NCBI RefSeq assembly: GCF_964204865.1
Contig: NC_135263.1
Coordinates: 7,256,501 to 7,320,500, forward strand
Reading direction: 5' to 3'
From: Styela clava
Taxonomy: Eukaryota > Chordata > Ascidiacea > Stolidobranchia > Styelidae
DNA length: 64,000 nt
Shown here: positions 13,542-25,119 of the stretch, piece after piece
Numbering within the stretch: the stretch's first letter is position 1
Layout of the letters: each line of letters starts with the position of its first letter
Position numbers and translations under genes: made by a program
Notes under the pieces: model-generated
Seen by the model: the letters and a program-made list of their open reading frames with translations, nothing else
Told to the model about the DNA's origin: nothing
Databases searched by the model: none

Positions 13542-13726
13542 ACATTTGAACCCACGTACATTTGAACCCATGACAATTGCACCTGTATGCTATTGCACCT
13601 ATGGAATTTTTTTTGTTTCACGGATAGTTAAACCCATACTAACCCTAACCCATGGGTTTTAGCATCCGCATATAGATTGAACCCGTGGATATACGCATGG
13701 GTTCAAATGTACATGGGTTCAAATGT
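13542..13726. mobile_element. short hairpin element built of a TTTGAACCCA motif
   Basis: The left arm has two copies of ACATTTGAACCCA (13542-13571), and the right arm two copies of TGGGTTCAAATGT (13696-13726), in inverted orientation. Extra partial copies lie between (TTAAACCCAT, ATTGAACCCGTGG). Outer ends may extend a little to GGTCACCC at 13735. It would fold into a long imperfect hairpin, as many MITEs do. Confidence 0.65.
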
Positions 13727-14843
13727 ACGGTCACCCAAAATAATACATCATACTCAATTGACGATTCAGAACATTGGTTATAACTGCTGACACTGTATTG
13801 AATTTACAACTCTGTTATCAGCTGTATATCTCGACTTGGAATTAGATTTTCTCTTATGCTGTTTAGTTTTGTAGTTGTGTAACCACCTGTCTCCATTAAC
13901 AATATAGATCATAGTGTGTAATTTTGATGCAGTTCTGCGTACAATACCAATTTTATGTGAGCATCATTGCTACGGGCCCCAACCTTCAAAACAATTGCAA
14001 ATATAATAAAATATTATTACATTTTATTTATTTTATTTCGTTCATCCCATTGCTAATATTTTTTCAGAAAGAGTTTTATTTAGGGAAATTTTCTCACGCC
14101 TAGATGTTTCTCTTACAATGTAGATGTCTCTATCGTACAATATATTTTTATTTATCTCTTGTGCATAGCGGTTACATCTAATATTCCTGCACCTACTTTC
14201 GACTCTGAGTACCTGGGAACATTGATAGCAATTTTATAGTTTTCGTGGTTTATTGCATCAAATATCATTAGGAGTCGCCTTTATTAGTCGGGAATAATGA
14301 TATAATGAACATGAAATTACCAATTGCAAGGATTTTGACGAGTGAAATTCGACTAATGTATGAAGCTTTCTTTATTGGACACAAAGTAAACCTTTGAAAT
14401 TCATTGATATTGTTGTTGACCATTTTTGACTTATTTAAAAAAAAGTGTCCCACATTGTAATCGTTGATATATCTATATATATTCAATTTCAGAAAAAAAT
14501 TTTGCACGATAATATTATACATTTTCATAGATAAATTCAAAAAAAAAAATCAGACAGTTTTAGCCAGATATCAAAGGAAAAGTAGACAATGGTACAAATA
14601 TAAAATAGATATTCCACTACGACATAAATCTCTTAAATGTCCAGCGTGAGACGCAAATCTCAATGTGAAATTTATGAAATTTATCATACTGTCAATTTTA
14701 TGACATGCACAATTTTGTGAAGAAAATATGTAATTAAAGTTTGACAATTATTCAGCTAATTTAAATTAACTTAATATTTCTCGGAATCTATTTCATAAAT
14801 GTTTTGTATTGCTTTACCTCACTGATCGATTTTAAGATACGAA

Positions 14844-17366
14844 TCAGCAATTTTCTGTTTCACCAATTGCAATTTCTCCATGGATGACGACGTTCTCACG
14901 TGTTAATGCGACAAAGTAGTCAGAAGCACAGTTGCATTTATTCTCATACATTGCATCCATTTCATCATGTGTAAGAGTGCGATTCCACATCATCAGATTT
15001 TCAATTATGCCGCTGAACGCTTTGTCGGTCTTAAAATTGAGTGGATTTTTGCCTTTTTGTTTTTGACCGATGACCAAGGTTCCTCTTCCTTTTATGATAC
15101 CAGCCAAATTATTTGACGGGACTGTGGTCGAATTTTGGTACAGCCACACAATGTCTTTCTCAATGAGGAAGCAAATATGACTCGAGTAAGTGGTGTTCGA
15201 TATATTAAAGTGAGCGATATGACTGTTTCCATGCACATGCAATTTTGTCCCGTCATCTTCAAAAGCCTACCACATTGCTTTATCTCCCTCGTCCTCGTTG
15301 GAATAACTTAATATAGCACCGTTTAGTGGATTCCCTCCCATAGGTCGAACCCGCGCACATATTGATACTTCATCTAGGTCTGGTATAGAAATGTTGACAA
15401 CAATGTACTGTTTGTCTAACGAACTGAACCCATAGTTTGATTGGGGACAACCTAAAATTCGTGAAAAAAGTGTTTGTTACAATAAACGACAAGTTCAAGA
15501 CTGTCAAACTATCTTATACATTTGATGTTTTTTAAATGTGATGGGTCATAATAATTTTATTTTCAATGCAGTTTTGTAATACAACTTATCAAAACGGAAG
15601 ATTAGAAAAGATTGAAAATAACGTATTGGTTATCATATCAACAACATCCGTAAAGATGTTCAAGTACAATAGCTAAGTATAAATGAGCATTTTTTTTAAT
15701 GTATTGCTATTCTAAGATAGCAAAAAATACACCTGCCTTTCAACACCAAGGGATCTCCTTGTGGGGTGATGTTGCCGGCTAGAGTTGTGCCTTTGTTCGC
15801 ACTGGGGGAATCAGACTGATTGTCCGTGATTGGTAAAGTTATCTCAGGCGGTTCCGTTGTCAATGAAGGCGTTGTATCACGATCGGTTGTGATGTCGCTA
15901 GAGGTCGCGATTTGAAGATGAGTTACGATTTGACTTGATCGTGAAAGCCTTTCTTGTACGAAATCGTAGATATATTTTTCAAGATCTATGTAGGAATAAT
16001 TATATAATATTCGCTGAAAATTATAAAATAGCTGCCTTTTTGCACTCTTTGAAATTTTTCTAATCTATGGTTCCAAACTGATATATATTATTCCCTCACA
16101 TTCAACAGTAACCAACACGAATATTTTTAGCCACGCTATTTGAGATAGATCCTCCATTATTATATTACATATTTTAAATTTACATAAAAATTAAACGTAA
16201 TAGAAAACCACAAAAGTCAAAAAAGTACAGACTAAAAACTGGAAAAGGATATAAATTGCCACTAAATTCGTCATTTAACAAGTCATTTAGTTTGGGACAT
16301 GACTCAACCCAACCAGATTGAAACTTGTAGAATGCGATATGGCTCTCTTTTCATATTAAAATTCCGCAATTTGCTCAATAGGTACCTAAGTTCATATCGA
16401 ATAGTGTGACAGGAAATATACACTAGTGTTTATTCTACCTACAACAAATATGTAATAATAAAATATATCCTACCATCCAAGTTGTCCTGTAATGATATAA
16501 ACATAATGATTATTTAATTATCGTCATCATCGGTATTGGCCGATATAAAAAAAATTCAGATATTTTTTTGAGTGATCCATGTGTTGCTTTATTCATTTCC
16601 AATTCTCTGAGTAAGTCTGAGAAATCAGATCTCGATTTGCATGCGGGTATTTCGGAAAGATTGTGTAGACATACAACCTCTTAATTTTTTGTATTTTTTT
16701 TTTCACAAGTTTTTGAGATTATCACCCTTTTTAAATATTAATATCTACGTTATTCTTCTGGCAACACCGACTGAGTTGTTCATATTCTTAAGTATTAGGA
16801 TTTTTGTAAATAATTAGCATTTCATTTCTGCAATGGTTGTATGCCACATTGCCCCAAATTTATAATACTATAAATGCGCGCTTCCTAGGTGCGATTCGAA
16901 TAATTTTTTTCAGGTCGAATGCTGCCTTTGTGACATGCGTCATAATTAATGATTATGTTATCTCTGTATATTTTGCATGATATCATATACCTTGTTGAAA
17001 ATAAAGTCCTTGCAATGTTCATCATCGCATGACCCATCTAGAGATACGGAAATTTTTGAATCGCTCGTTCCGATACGGTGATCTGCAAAGAAAAGGGATT
17101 TTTATTTTTAAATCTTTCCTCAGATACCCCACCGTATGAAGTTTTATCATGTTTAATGTAAAGTTCGATTTGGATTAAATCGGTTGGGCAGTGATAGTTT
17201 GGTGTTCTAGTATAATCTCGTAATAGTCATATCGAGAAACATTTTTATTATAATTTGACAACATACCTTCACATTCAGCATCAACTTTATTTTCTACTAA
17301 AGCTATAGTACTCACAGCCACCAACATTACGAATCGAAAAACCAACATGTCGTTTGGCCACATCAC
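14844..17366 (-). CDS. secreted pentraxin-domain protein with an internal TAG (possible pseudogene)
   Basis: Exons: 17366-17267, 17082-16991, 16486-16474 (13 bp), 15985-15737, 15451-14844; phases match, giving 353 codons plus TGA. The N-terminus holds a signal peptide (MLVFRFVMLVAVSTIALVE; Met at codon 1, 2 or 7). A Ser/Thr/Pro-rich linker follows (around residues 95-150). The C-terminal 200 residues are a pentraxin (LamG-like) domain: SICARVR and HICFL carry the usual Cys pair; also TLVIGQKQ, FSGIIENLMMWNRTL and VIHGEIAI. Pentraxins are secreted, often Ca2+-dependent recognition proteins. Two oddities: codon 213 is TAG (15269-15267) in the middle of the domain, with good homology on both sides; and the intron after exon 4 needs a GC donor (AAAG|GCAGGT). 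The gene may be a recent pseudogene, a null allele, a sequencing error, or be read through. It is divergent to the membrane-protein gene at 18405. Confidence 0.75.
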
Positions 17367-18404
17367 AAAGTAATACTAGAGGATTTTACCCAAATTTAAA
17401 TCTATCAAGAAAAGAAATATTGCGCTACGGTAAATAGGCCTTTAAATCTGAATACCCTTTTACATGTAAGGCTGCAGCCTAGTTACAAAGTAAAACGAAC
17501 ATAAGATTCATCATAATGAGCCTATGATAATAAATAATGAGGCATCATTTCCTGGTTTGAAAAGACAACGTAAGACAACGTATTTGCTCTACTTGCAAAA
17601 TGCCTATTCAATTTATATGAGAGTAGATCTAGACTAGTATTACTGGAACATTTGTTAATTTATTGCAAAAATAGTATCTCTATTAAATTCTTTTTTTCAC
17701 TAAAAACTTGCAATTCAAATTGAAATATAACAGTTGGTTTTGTTGTATGATAACAGATAAATCCTATGCTATTTAATGAATCTTTGTAAGTAGCATTGAT
17801 GACGCATTCTTGTGCTTTGACAAAATAAAATGACAGAGCACATCGCTAAATATCACGAGAAGATCACGTCGTTCATTTGTAACTATGCCATGTATGTCAT
17901 CAAATTAGTGAATCGGCTTGTATTATTCACAATTATTATTTCAATACATCATTTATTGTATCGTATGTTGCCGTTGTCATCATAATATGTAACAACACAA
18001 TGTTATTCAATGTGCCACGTATTTCATTTTCTCGCTTGGTTTGAGTCGATTTAAAACCATGCTGAAAATAATTTTGAATTACTAAAAAGACTGTATCGCC
18101 TGAGACAAAAAAAATCGCTTTTTGCAATCAGTGTAAAATGCATAGAAATGTCGAAGTTGAATCCCGAGATACAGGCGAATCGTTCTAACTTTGTCTGCAT
18201 AGAGTGAAGAGTATGATCAGTAGACAATTGAAAACGAATTCAGTTCTCATCTCGCAACAATGTTCAGTTTTACCCGCCTTCTTTGAGCACATAACATCTA
18301 ATCAGACTATGTATAATTTCTTGTATCATTGATGTATTTGATAGATCAACTTGAGTAAAGTGATTTTATATAAATGAACTTCAAAGAAGTGCATAGCCGA
18401 TCAA
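17367..18404. promoter_or_regulatory. divergent intergenic region between pentraxin and membrane-protein genes
   Basis: About 1.04 kb separates the two predicted start codons, which point away from each other. The region has no convincing exon. It must contain at least the pentraxin promoter and probably that of the gene at 18405, unless the latter has undetected 5' exons here. No specific binding site is claimed. Confidence 0.4.
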
Positions 18405-19873
18405 ATGGTTGGAATTTCCAATTATACAATATCCAGGCTGCTACCTGTTTCAGAAGATACAGATGGAACACTTCCAGTTACGTGGATAGTTATTCCGATA
18501 CTATTGATAGCGTTGATACCTTTCGCTGGAATTTTTGTTCGGATTATTTATAAAAGGTAACAAATATAAAATCATATAATCAAAAATTCATATTGGAATA
18601 TATAAAATCAATAAGAATGCATAATTTGAAAATATCTAACGATTCGAATGTTTGAAAAGCGGACCGCTTTGCAATTAAATCATTCATTTTTCTCATATTT
18701 AATTAACCATTAATAACACCTTGTAAATTTATTCAATTATAACGTATTTAATATAATGGCCAAGCACCTAAACTCTCAGATATTTACATCGAATATAAAA
18801 TAAAATTGCTTCACATTTCTTTAGAAAACGAGAGCAGTCTTCTCTGTCTAGTTATGTCCAACGTCATTATTTTGCGCTAAACAATGTTTCATATTCTATG
18901 TTCGACCACAAGGGTAATGATGGAAAAATCACAAATAAATGGGTAAAAAAGGCGGCGGAATATCAAACTCAGCAAACCGTCTCTCATGTTATCGATAAAT
19001 ACAGACCAATGAAGCCCCCAGTAAAACATGTAAAAATGCAAAACAATTCATTGGATGAACGCGAAAAGGTATCAGTGAATGAGTTCGACAAGAAAGAATC
19101 GAATACTAGCGATAAAGTGGATGCCAACAAAGATAACGAAGCGAGGCCTGATATTAGTGAAATTCTGGATACAATATCATATGATGTGGAAAGAGGTATT
19201 GTAGAAATGACGAGTAACAAAAAAGTCGAGTTAGCAAAGAAGAGTAATAGAAAAGTAATACTAGAAGATTGCATTATTGATGGAAGAAGGAAAATTGAAA
19301 ATCAAAATGGGTCTGCACTGCTGGACAGAGAGGGCGAAGCATTTGATGATTTGCCAGGTAAACTTGATAAAGATGCTGTTTCTACTGATTCGTTTCAGAA
19401 CAATCAGAGACAAGAAAAATGTTTTAAAAAATATTCAACTAATGTCGCTGTTGGTGAAAACAAAAAATTGGAATTTCCTGAACTAAGTCCCAACTCAGTA
19501 AAAGATCGAGTTAAAAATTATCAAGAAACGATTTACGCGCATGTCAGAAAACCTAAAACATCACCACGAAAAGTCGGGAAATTGTCCCCAGATATGTTAA
19601 GTCCAGTCAAAGTTATGGATTTTCAAAAAAAAAATGAGCATCACTCAATAATGACTCATCTAGAGTACTTTTAGTACCGAGAAAGAGCATGGAACTGTAG
19701 ATGATATATACGCATTGGCAAATGGGGAAGATGTAAGAAATGTGTACTCTTTTGCCGATGACATAATTACACTAAAGGCAAATGGAAACGAAGCAAATAG
19801 CGACGAAAAATTTCCACATATATACACGGCTGTAAAAGGAGAAAAAATAGCAAAGCGCAGAAAAAGAATTTGA
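18405..19873 (+). CDS. single-pass membrane protein with long tyrosine-motif cytoplasmic tail
   Basis: Exons: 18405-18556, 18825-19595, and probably 19675-19873. Residues 1-25 are a short N-terminal segment with an N-glycosylation site (NYT), followed by a transmembrane helix (WIVIPILLIALIPFAGIFV, about 27-45) and basic residues (YKRKR), so the roughly 325-residue tail should be cytoplasmic. The tail is rich in Lys, Asp, Glu and Ser. It holds Tyr motifs ETIYAHV (Y288), DDIYALA (Y320), NVYSFA (Y332) and HIYTAV (Y358), resembling SH2-docking or ITIM/ITAM-like sites but not exact consensus. Frame 2 ends at TAG 19672-19674; the following 66 open codons rich in such motifs join in phase if a 79-bp intron (19596-19674, donor GTTAAG, acceptor TTTTAG) is removed. 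Without this the protein ends at 19674. An ATTAAA lies at 19924. The family is not recognised; an ectodomain exon further upstream is possible. Confidence 0.62.
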
Positions 19874-20456
19874 AACGTGTATATCATATCTTTGATCAGC
19901 AAAATGAACTTCGATTTATGAATATTAAATATGGACAACGACTCCGTGGCTCAAACTCGCAGAAAAAGTTTCAAACTAGGCAGAAGTCATACTTTTTATG
20001 GGAGCATTGGTTAAAGCATTGATTAAAATCAACTATGTCGACTTCAAATACTGTTTTAATTGGACATCTATACAGAAAGATTTTTATTTCTTATTTTTGT
20101 AAAATGTTGTTTGTTTCTCAAATAAATACGAATAAGAGTGAAACAAACATACAATTTATCATAATTTTTCCTATACCAAAACAAATATATCTCACAATTA
20201 TATAACTTGTATAAAAACTCAATAAATTTGCCGCAGACATACACCACCTCGTTTATAATAAAGTTATACAATGTTAAATGACGCTGTGCAGCTACCTAAT
20301 ATCAGATAACAGAATTAAAGTTTACTTATTTTCATTTTCGTTCCGGGTGATGAATCAAGCAAATATATATTCATTTGTGTGATTCGAATGTGTGTCCCGT
20401 ATTTTTATTTGCTATGAATAACTACGGGTGTCTACGGGTGTCATCTAAAATCTAGC

Positions 20457-20901
20457 ATCGGCAACTTAGGCCCGCGGAGTAATATAATCCGGCCCGCGAC
20501 GCTTCACTGAATTATAGTAACAAAATAGCTATTTGATGATTATATTCTTTACGTAACATAATTTGTTGTGAGACAAGTGTAGACTAAATTATATTACAAC
20601 TTAATTAGTATATAATTCACAATTACTCGTTTAATGAGCCTATAATTTAATTATAATTAGACAAACGGCAACAAAACGCAGAAGTTGATGCTAAGTGCAA
20701 AAGGCACAATGGCGACAAAAATTAAAATTTGGAATTTTATGAGATGCATTGCAATGAGGAAATAAATCAATATTCTATTCGAGGGATGTATCACTGCTTG
20801 ATTTTTAATATAAAAAGTATCATCCTTTCGTGCGGCCCATGCACCAATGACTTGCAACCCTTAGTTTTGTCCCGCGAGCGCCAAAAGGTTGCCGACCCCT
20901 G
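20457..20901. mobile_element. hAT-type non-autonomous element
   Basis: The right end, read on the other strand, is CAGGGGTCGGCAACCTTTTG, a typical hAT terminus, followed inside by GGCGCTCGCGGGAC. The left end is degraded (CATCGGCAACTTAGGCCCGC). The right flank ATCTAGAT compares with ATCTAGC on the left, a probable 8-bp target duplication with decay. Length about 445 bp, no transposase. Confidence 0.7.
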
Positions 20902-21658
20902 ATCTAGATGATTGTACGAAGCTGCTAGGACTTGATTCGGGCCAAAGTGTTTTATATTGCAAGAAGAAAAAGATTCTTCGAGCAAAAGAAGACTGTTTCG
21001 TTCTGCTGTTCGAGATGACAGTTTTTCGTGTCTCACAATTATATGATAATATGTTTACCGCCACACTGTAGAGTTTGCGTCATATTGCAGCTATATTGTC
21101 AGAATTTTCTTGGCGAATATTATTAAAGAGGGGTATAACAATACCAAGCATTTTTAGGAAACATAGGAGTTTTTCTTCAACTTATGCAAAAGATATATAT
21201 CATGGTATACTGTTCAAATTCTACATCCTTGTAATGCCATAATTGTTACAAAGTGTTGTCAGAACTAAATGAATTAATCACAAATGCGAAATCATAAAAT
21301 AATGAAGTTGTGTTGCTCTCAGTCATGAAAATTAGGACAATATTGTTATTAATATTATAATGACGATAGTACATTGTTCAAACTGGGCATTTTTTTTTTG
21401 AAAACTACGAATGTCAATTTGCATTCAAATCATCATTTACTGTAGGTACTTTTTGAAATTTTTTGTAATGTGCTATCCTGTACATTTACCTTTAAGTGCT
21501 TCCAAGTCACAGAATCCTCGATAAGTTTATTGATACAGTATCTTGACGTTCCTCATATATATCTTGAAATATTTATTAAGAGAAAAGATAAGACGCCATA
21601 ATATGAGAGGCTTTATGCGGAAAGACATAGGATTTATTAAAAACTATTTTTAACAAAG

Positions 21659-21803
21659 CAATTGTATATATTCGATAAAACATTACATCGCATATGCCAT
21701 ATAGGCAATACTGACAATTTAAAACTATGTAAAAAAAAACAATTATATATATATTCGATAAAACATTACATCGCATATGCCATATAGGCAATACTGACAA
21801 TTT
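21659..21803. repeat. tandem duplication, period 83 bp
   Basis: Two copies of a block of about 62 bp containing TTCGATAAAACATTACATCG, then CATATGCCATATAGGCAATA and CTGACAATTT. They lie at 21659-21720 and 21740-21803 with an 83-bp period; differences are confined to the A/T-rich start. Non-coding, downstream of the FMO gene. Confidence 0.8.
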
Positions 21804-21996
21804 GTTTGACAAGTAGTTCACAGAAATGTTTCCGTTTAAGTGCAGATTAAACTGTACTTTTTTCATTTTTGAAAGCCTCTTTATTCAGGCAACATGCTCG
21901 CTAATACGGATTGCTGCGCATTTTATTATTGCTTGCATAATTATTTTGTACGCAGTGCGATTGTACAAATTACTTGCTATGCTTCGTTAACAAAAA

Positions 21997-24900
21997 TCAC
22001 AATGGAAAGGCAAAGATTAATGTGGCAGACATGAGCATGATTATTATGAAAATCAAGTCAAAAATGGATGCTGTATTGATCGATTTTTTAAAACTAATTT
22101 GTCCTTCTGATGGAGATTTATCGACAAGTAAAGTGCGGTCGCGCGTGGGCTTGAAATCTTTGCAAAATTGACTCTGTGAATTGGGCTTTGCAGGCACCTT
22201 ACGACCATAGCCTTCATGAATTCTCTGCCACTGGGTGACGATAGCGTGTCGTGCGCCATTCCAAGTACCTGGACCTTGAAGTCTGAATTGATAAGCGCTA
22301 GCAGGACCGTTCAAAACGTGCCACGCTAGTATTGGATCTGATATAAAAAGTTTTGCTATATTAGGACTGGCTCCAATTTCACTTGCGATTTCATCTATAT
22401 AATCCATGTAATCGACTTGAATAGTGTGCCTTTTAGAATTGACATATCTTCGTTGGAGAGATCTTTTTTTATCGTCAATTTCTTTTTGCATCTCAGCCTT
22501 TGATGGGAGTTTACAAATTCCTTTGAACACTCTAGTAGCCCACCGAGACTGCATTTCCGCAATCGGCATGAGACCTCCAACGGGCTGCACGTTCCCAATC
22601 AAAGCTATGGTGGGGTGTTCTGTATCTGGGATCGGAAAAACGTGTTTGTACAGAGGACTCAAATTGTTATTATCTTCAACAGTGATGACGTCATTTGATA
22701 AAAACGGAAACTTGATTATGTATCCTGTAGCAAATATGACATCATCGACTTCTTGAAGGATACCATCAGAAGTTACGATACCATTATGTTTAAAATGAGA
22801 GACATCCGGAACAACGGTTACAGTACCGTTAGCAATTCGGGCAGGAAGTTCGTCGTTGACAAGAGGATGTTGACCTTCGATGAATTTAGAACAAAATATC
22901 ATAGTTTAATCTTCTATTGCTTTACCAACATACCATTACAAACTCGACAAACTAGAATTCAATATTTACCATTGTTTAACTAATATACCTCATAATCCAG
23001 GAATGAAAATTTTATAACAAGCTGAATGAGCTGGAATTCCATTTTTTGGCAATTTTGTTTAATTAGTATTTGTTTCACGATTTGCTTGTAAGTAATTTCT
23101 CTTTTTGAACTCGATTTATCAAAGTGAATACATTAAAACAGTAATTATATTTGTTTAGTAACATGGCTGTTAACAATATGTTGCCCTACATTTTCACAGT
23201 GCAAGCTTTCACTCGGAATTTTACCTTTAAGAATTTACTCTGATAAGTAGGGTTATTATTAATTTGGAAATGTTACTCTGTCTCAAATTTGGCTTCCATT
23301 TAATTTAACTGAGCTTGGCTCAGGTTAATTTCATTTTTCTGAATGAACTCGTTACAAAGGTGCTTAAAAACATAACTTACTCATTATTCTGTGCTTTGGT
23401 TTTAATCCATACAATTCATGATCAAACCTATCTGTCATTTTCTTTTCGTAAAACCAGTTCAAAGTAGATGATGGCGTTATATTCATCAGATATTTGAAAA
23501 GCCGAGTGACAACTTCACAGTCGTACGGCAACCCACGATGTGCTGAATATGAAATCAACATCGCGGTTACCGAACTTGTCAAATAGAAGAAATGGTGAAT
23601 TGGATTAATGACCTATTGAATATTTCTTTATACTAAGTTTGAGTTTACTCTCGTATTTGTCGATAAATTTTATATATGCCTGTTTAAGTTAAGTCTAATT
23701 TCACTCATATTTGTATGCTCAATTTTTGTCGTCGTCACTTTGAGTGGCAAAGAAAAGGAAAGGAAAGTGGCAAAGGAATATTCCATTTGACAAGTTCTAT
23801 TTATAACAAACAACTGATTATAATATTTAAACGACAAATACCACCGTGAGCTTTCAAGTTTTGATCCAATGACATACTTTATTTTATGCTTTCAATAATC
23901 GAATGAAAATTGATTTTTGTTGTCTTACCTATTCTGTTTATAACCCATGCCCCCCTTCTTGTGCTCAAATAAGTTTTGGTTGAATGTCTACTCAGTTCCG
24001 CAGCAAGATCTCCACCTGTATTGCCAAGGCCAACAACCATAACCCTTCGATTCTCAAACGGTTTGTGGTCTCTGTGCCATAAGAAACATCGTAAATGCAC
24101 TTATGCAATTTATGACGAAATACTTTTGAAAGGAATTGTATTTATAGTTGATTTTTGGGGCTGAAAAAGAATATTAGAGGCACCGAGAGAACATATATTC
24201 ACATAGCAAAATGTTTATGCTAATAGTTTGTCTTTCTTGACAATTCTTCGGGAAAACTTCAAAACAAATGTGAAAATCAAGCAATGCCTTCGCACCCAAA
24301 CTTTTTTGGTAGTCTTTTGGAGTTTTATTGTGAAGCAATCATTACATTTGCTAATCACCTACAGAATTATTAAATTCATTCGCTTATTTATTTATATGGC
24401 CGAGTGATAAATATTGATTTCTTAAGAACGTATCGCGGAAGTATTTGTTATTGTTAACATTTGACTGTACATGACTGAGATAAGTGTTGGAATTAACCTT
24501 TGTAATATATTGCTTTCTCAACGAATTCCTGCTATTATGGAATCTAAACATACCTGTAGTCATGTCCATGCGTGACCCTTCCTTGGAATGTTTCATAGCC
24601 GTGTATATTTTCAGCAGGATTATTTGGGTATGCATGATGTCCGGTGCAAACCATAACCGCGTCGAAGACTTCAGTTCTTTCAATTTCCCTTTGTTCTTTT
24701 GAATTCCAGGTTTTTGTAGTAACGTTCCATTGATCATTTTTATCAAAATTAACAGTTTTTTCAACGGAAATAACTTCAATATTAAATTGAATGCATCGCT
24801 TGAGTCCGTACTCTTCTGCATATAGTTTCATATACTGGTATAATTTTGAATGATGCATGAAATTCGGGAAATCAGCTGGTGGGGGAAACGTGCTATACGC

Positions 24901-25119
24901 TAATAACTCTTTGCTGGTGTTTATCGTCGTTGAACGATAAACTCCCGCTCGACCCGGTGTTGGTTTTTCATCGAATCTCCAAAGTCCACCAATTCCATCT
25001 GATTTTTCAAAACATGTTGGCACCAAACTTTCGTCTAAACAGCATTTAATGGCAGCCAATCCACTCGCCCCGGCCCCAATGACAGCAACGCGCAACACTG
25101 GTTTTGGCTTTTCATACAT
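21997..25119 (-). CDS. flavin-containing monooxygenase (complete, 4 exons)
   Basis: Exons: 25119-24554, 24071-23929, 23542-23381, 22874-21997; phases match, giving 582 residues and TGA. FMOs use NADPH and O2 to oxygenate soft nucleophiles (N, S) at the ER membrane. Motifs in order: FAD site GAGASG (residues 15-20), EKSDGIGGLW, the FMO signature FQGRVTHGHDY (178-188), NADPH site GLGNTG (203-208), VNDELPARI, and FATGY (338-342). The C-terminus ends in a hydrophobic helix (FIIIMLMSATLIFAFPL), the usual FMO membrane anchor. Length is slightly above the vertebrate value of about 530-560, mainly in the C-terminal third. AATAAA on the minus strand at 21927-21922 lies about 70 bp past the stop and fits polyadenylation. 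Substrate cannot be told; all key residues are present, so it should be active. Confidence 0.95.
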
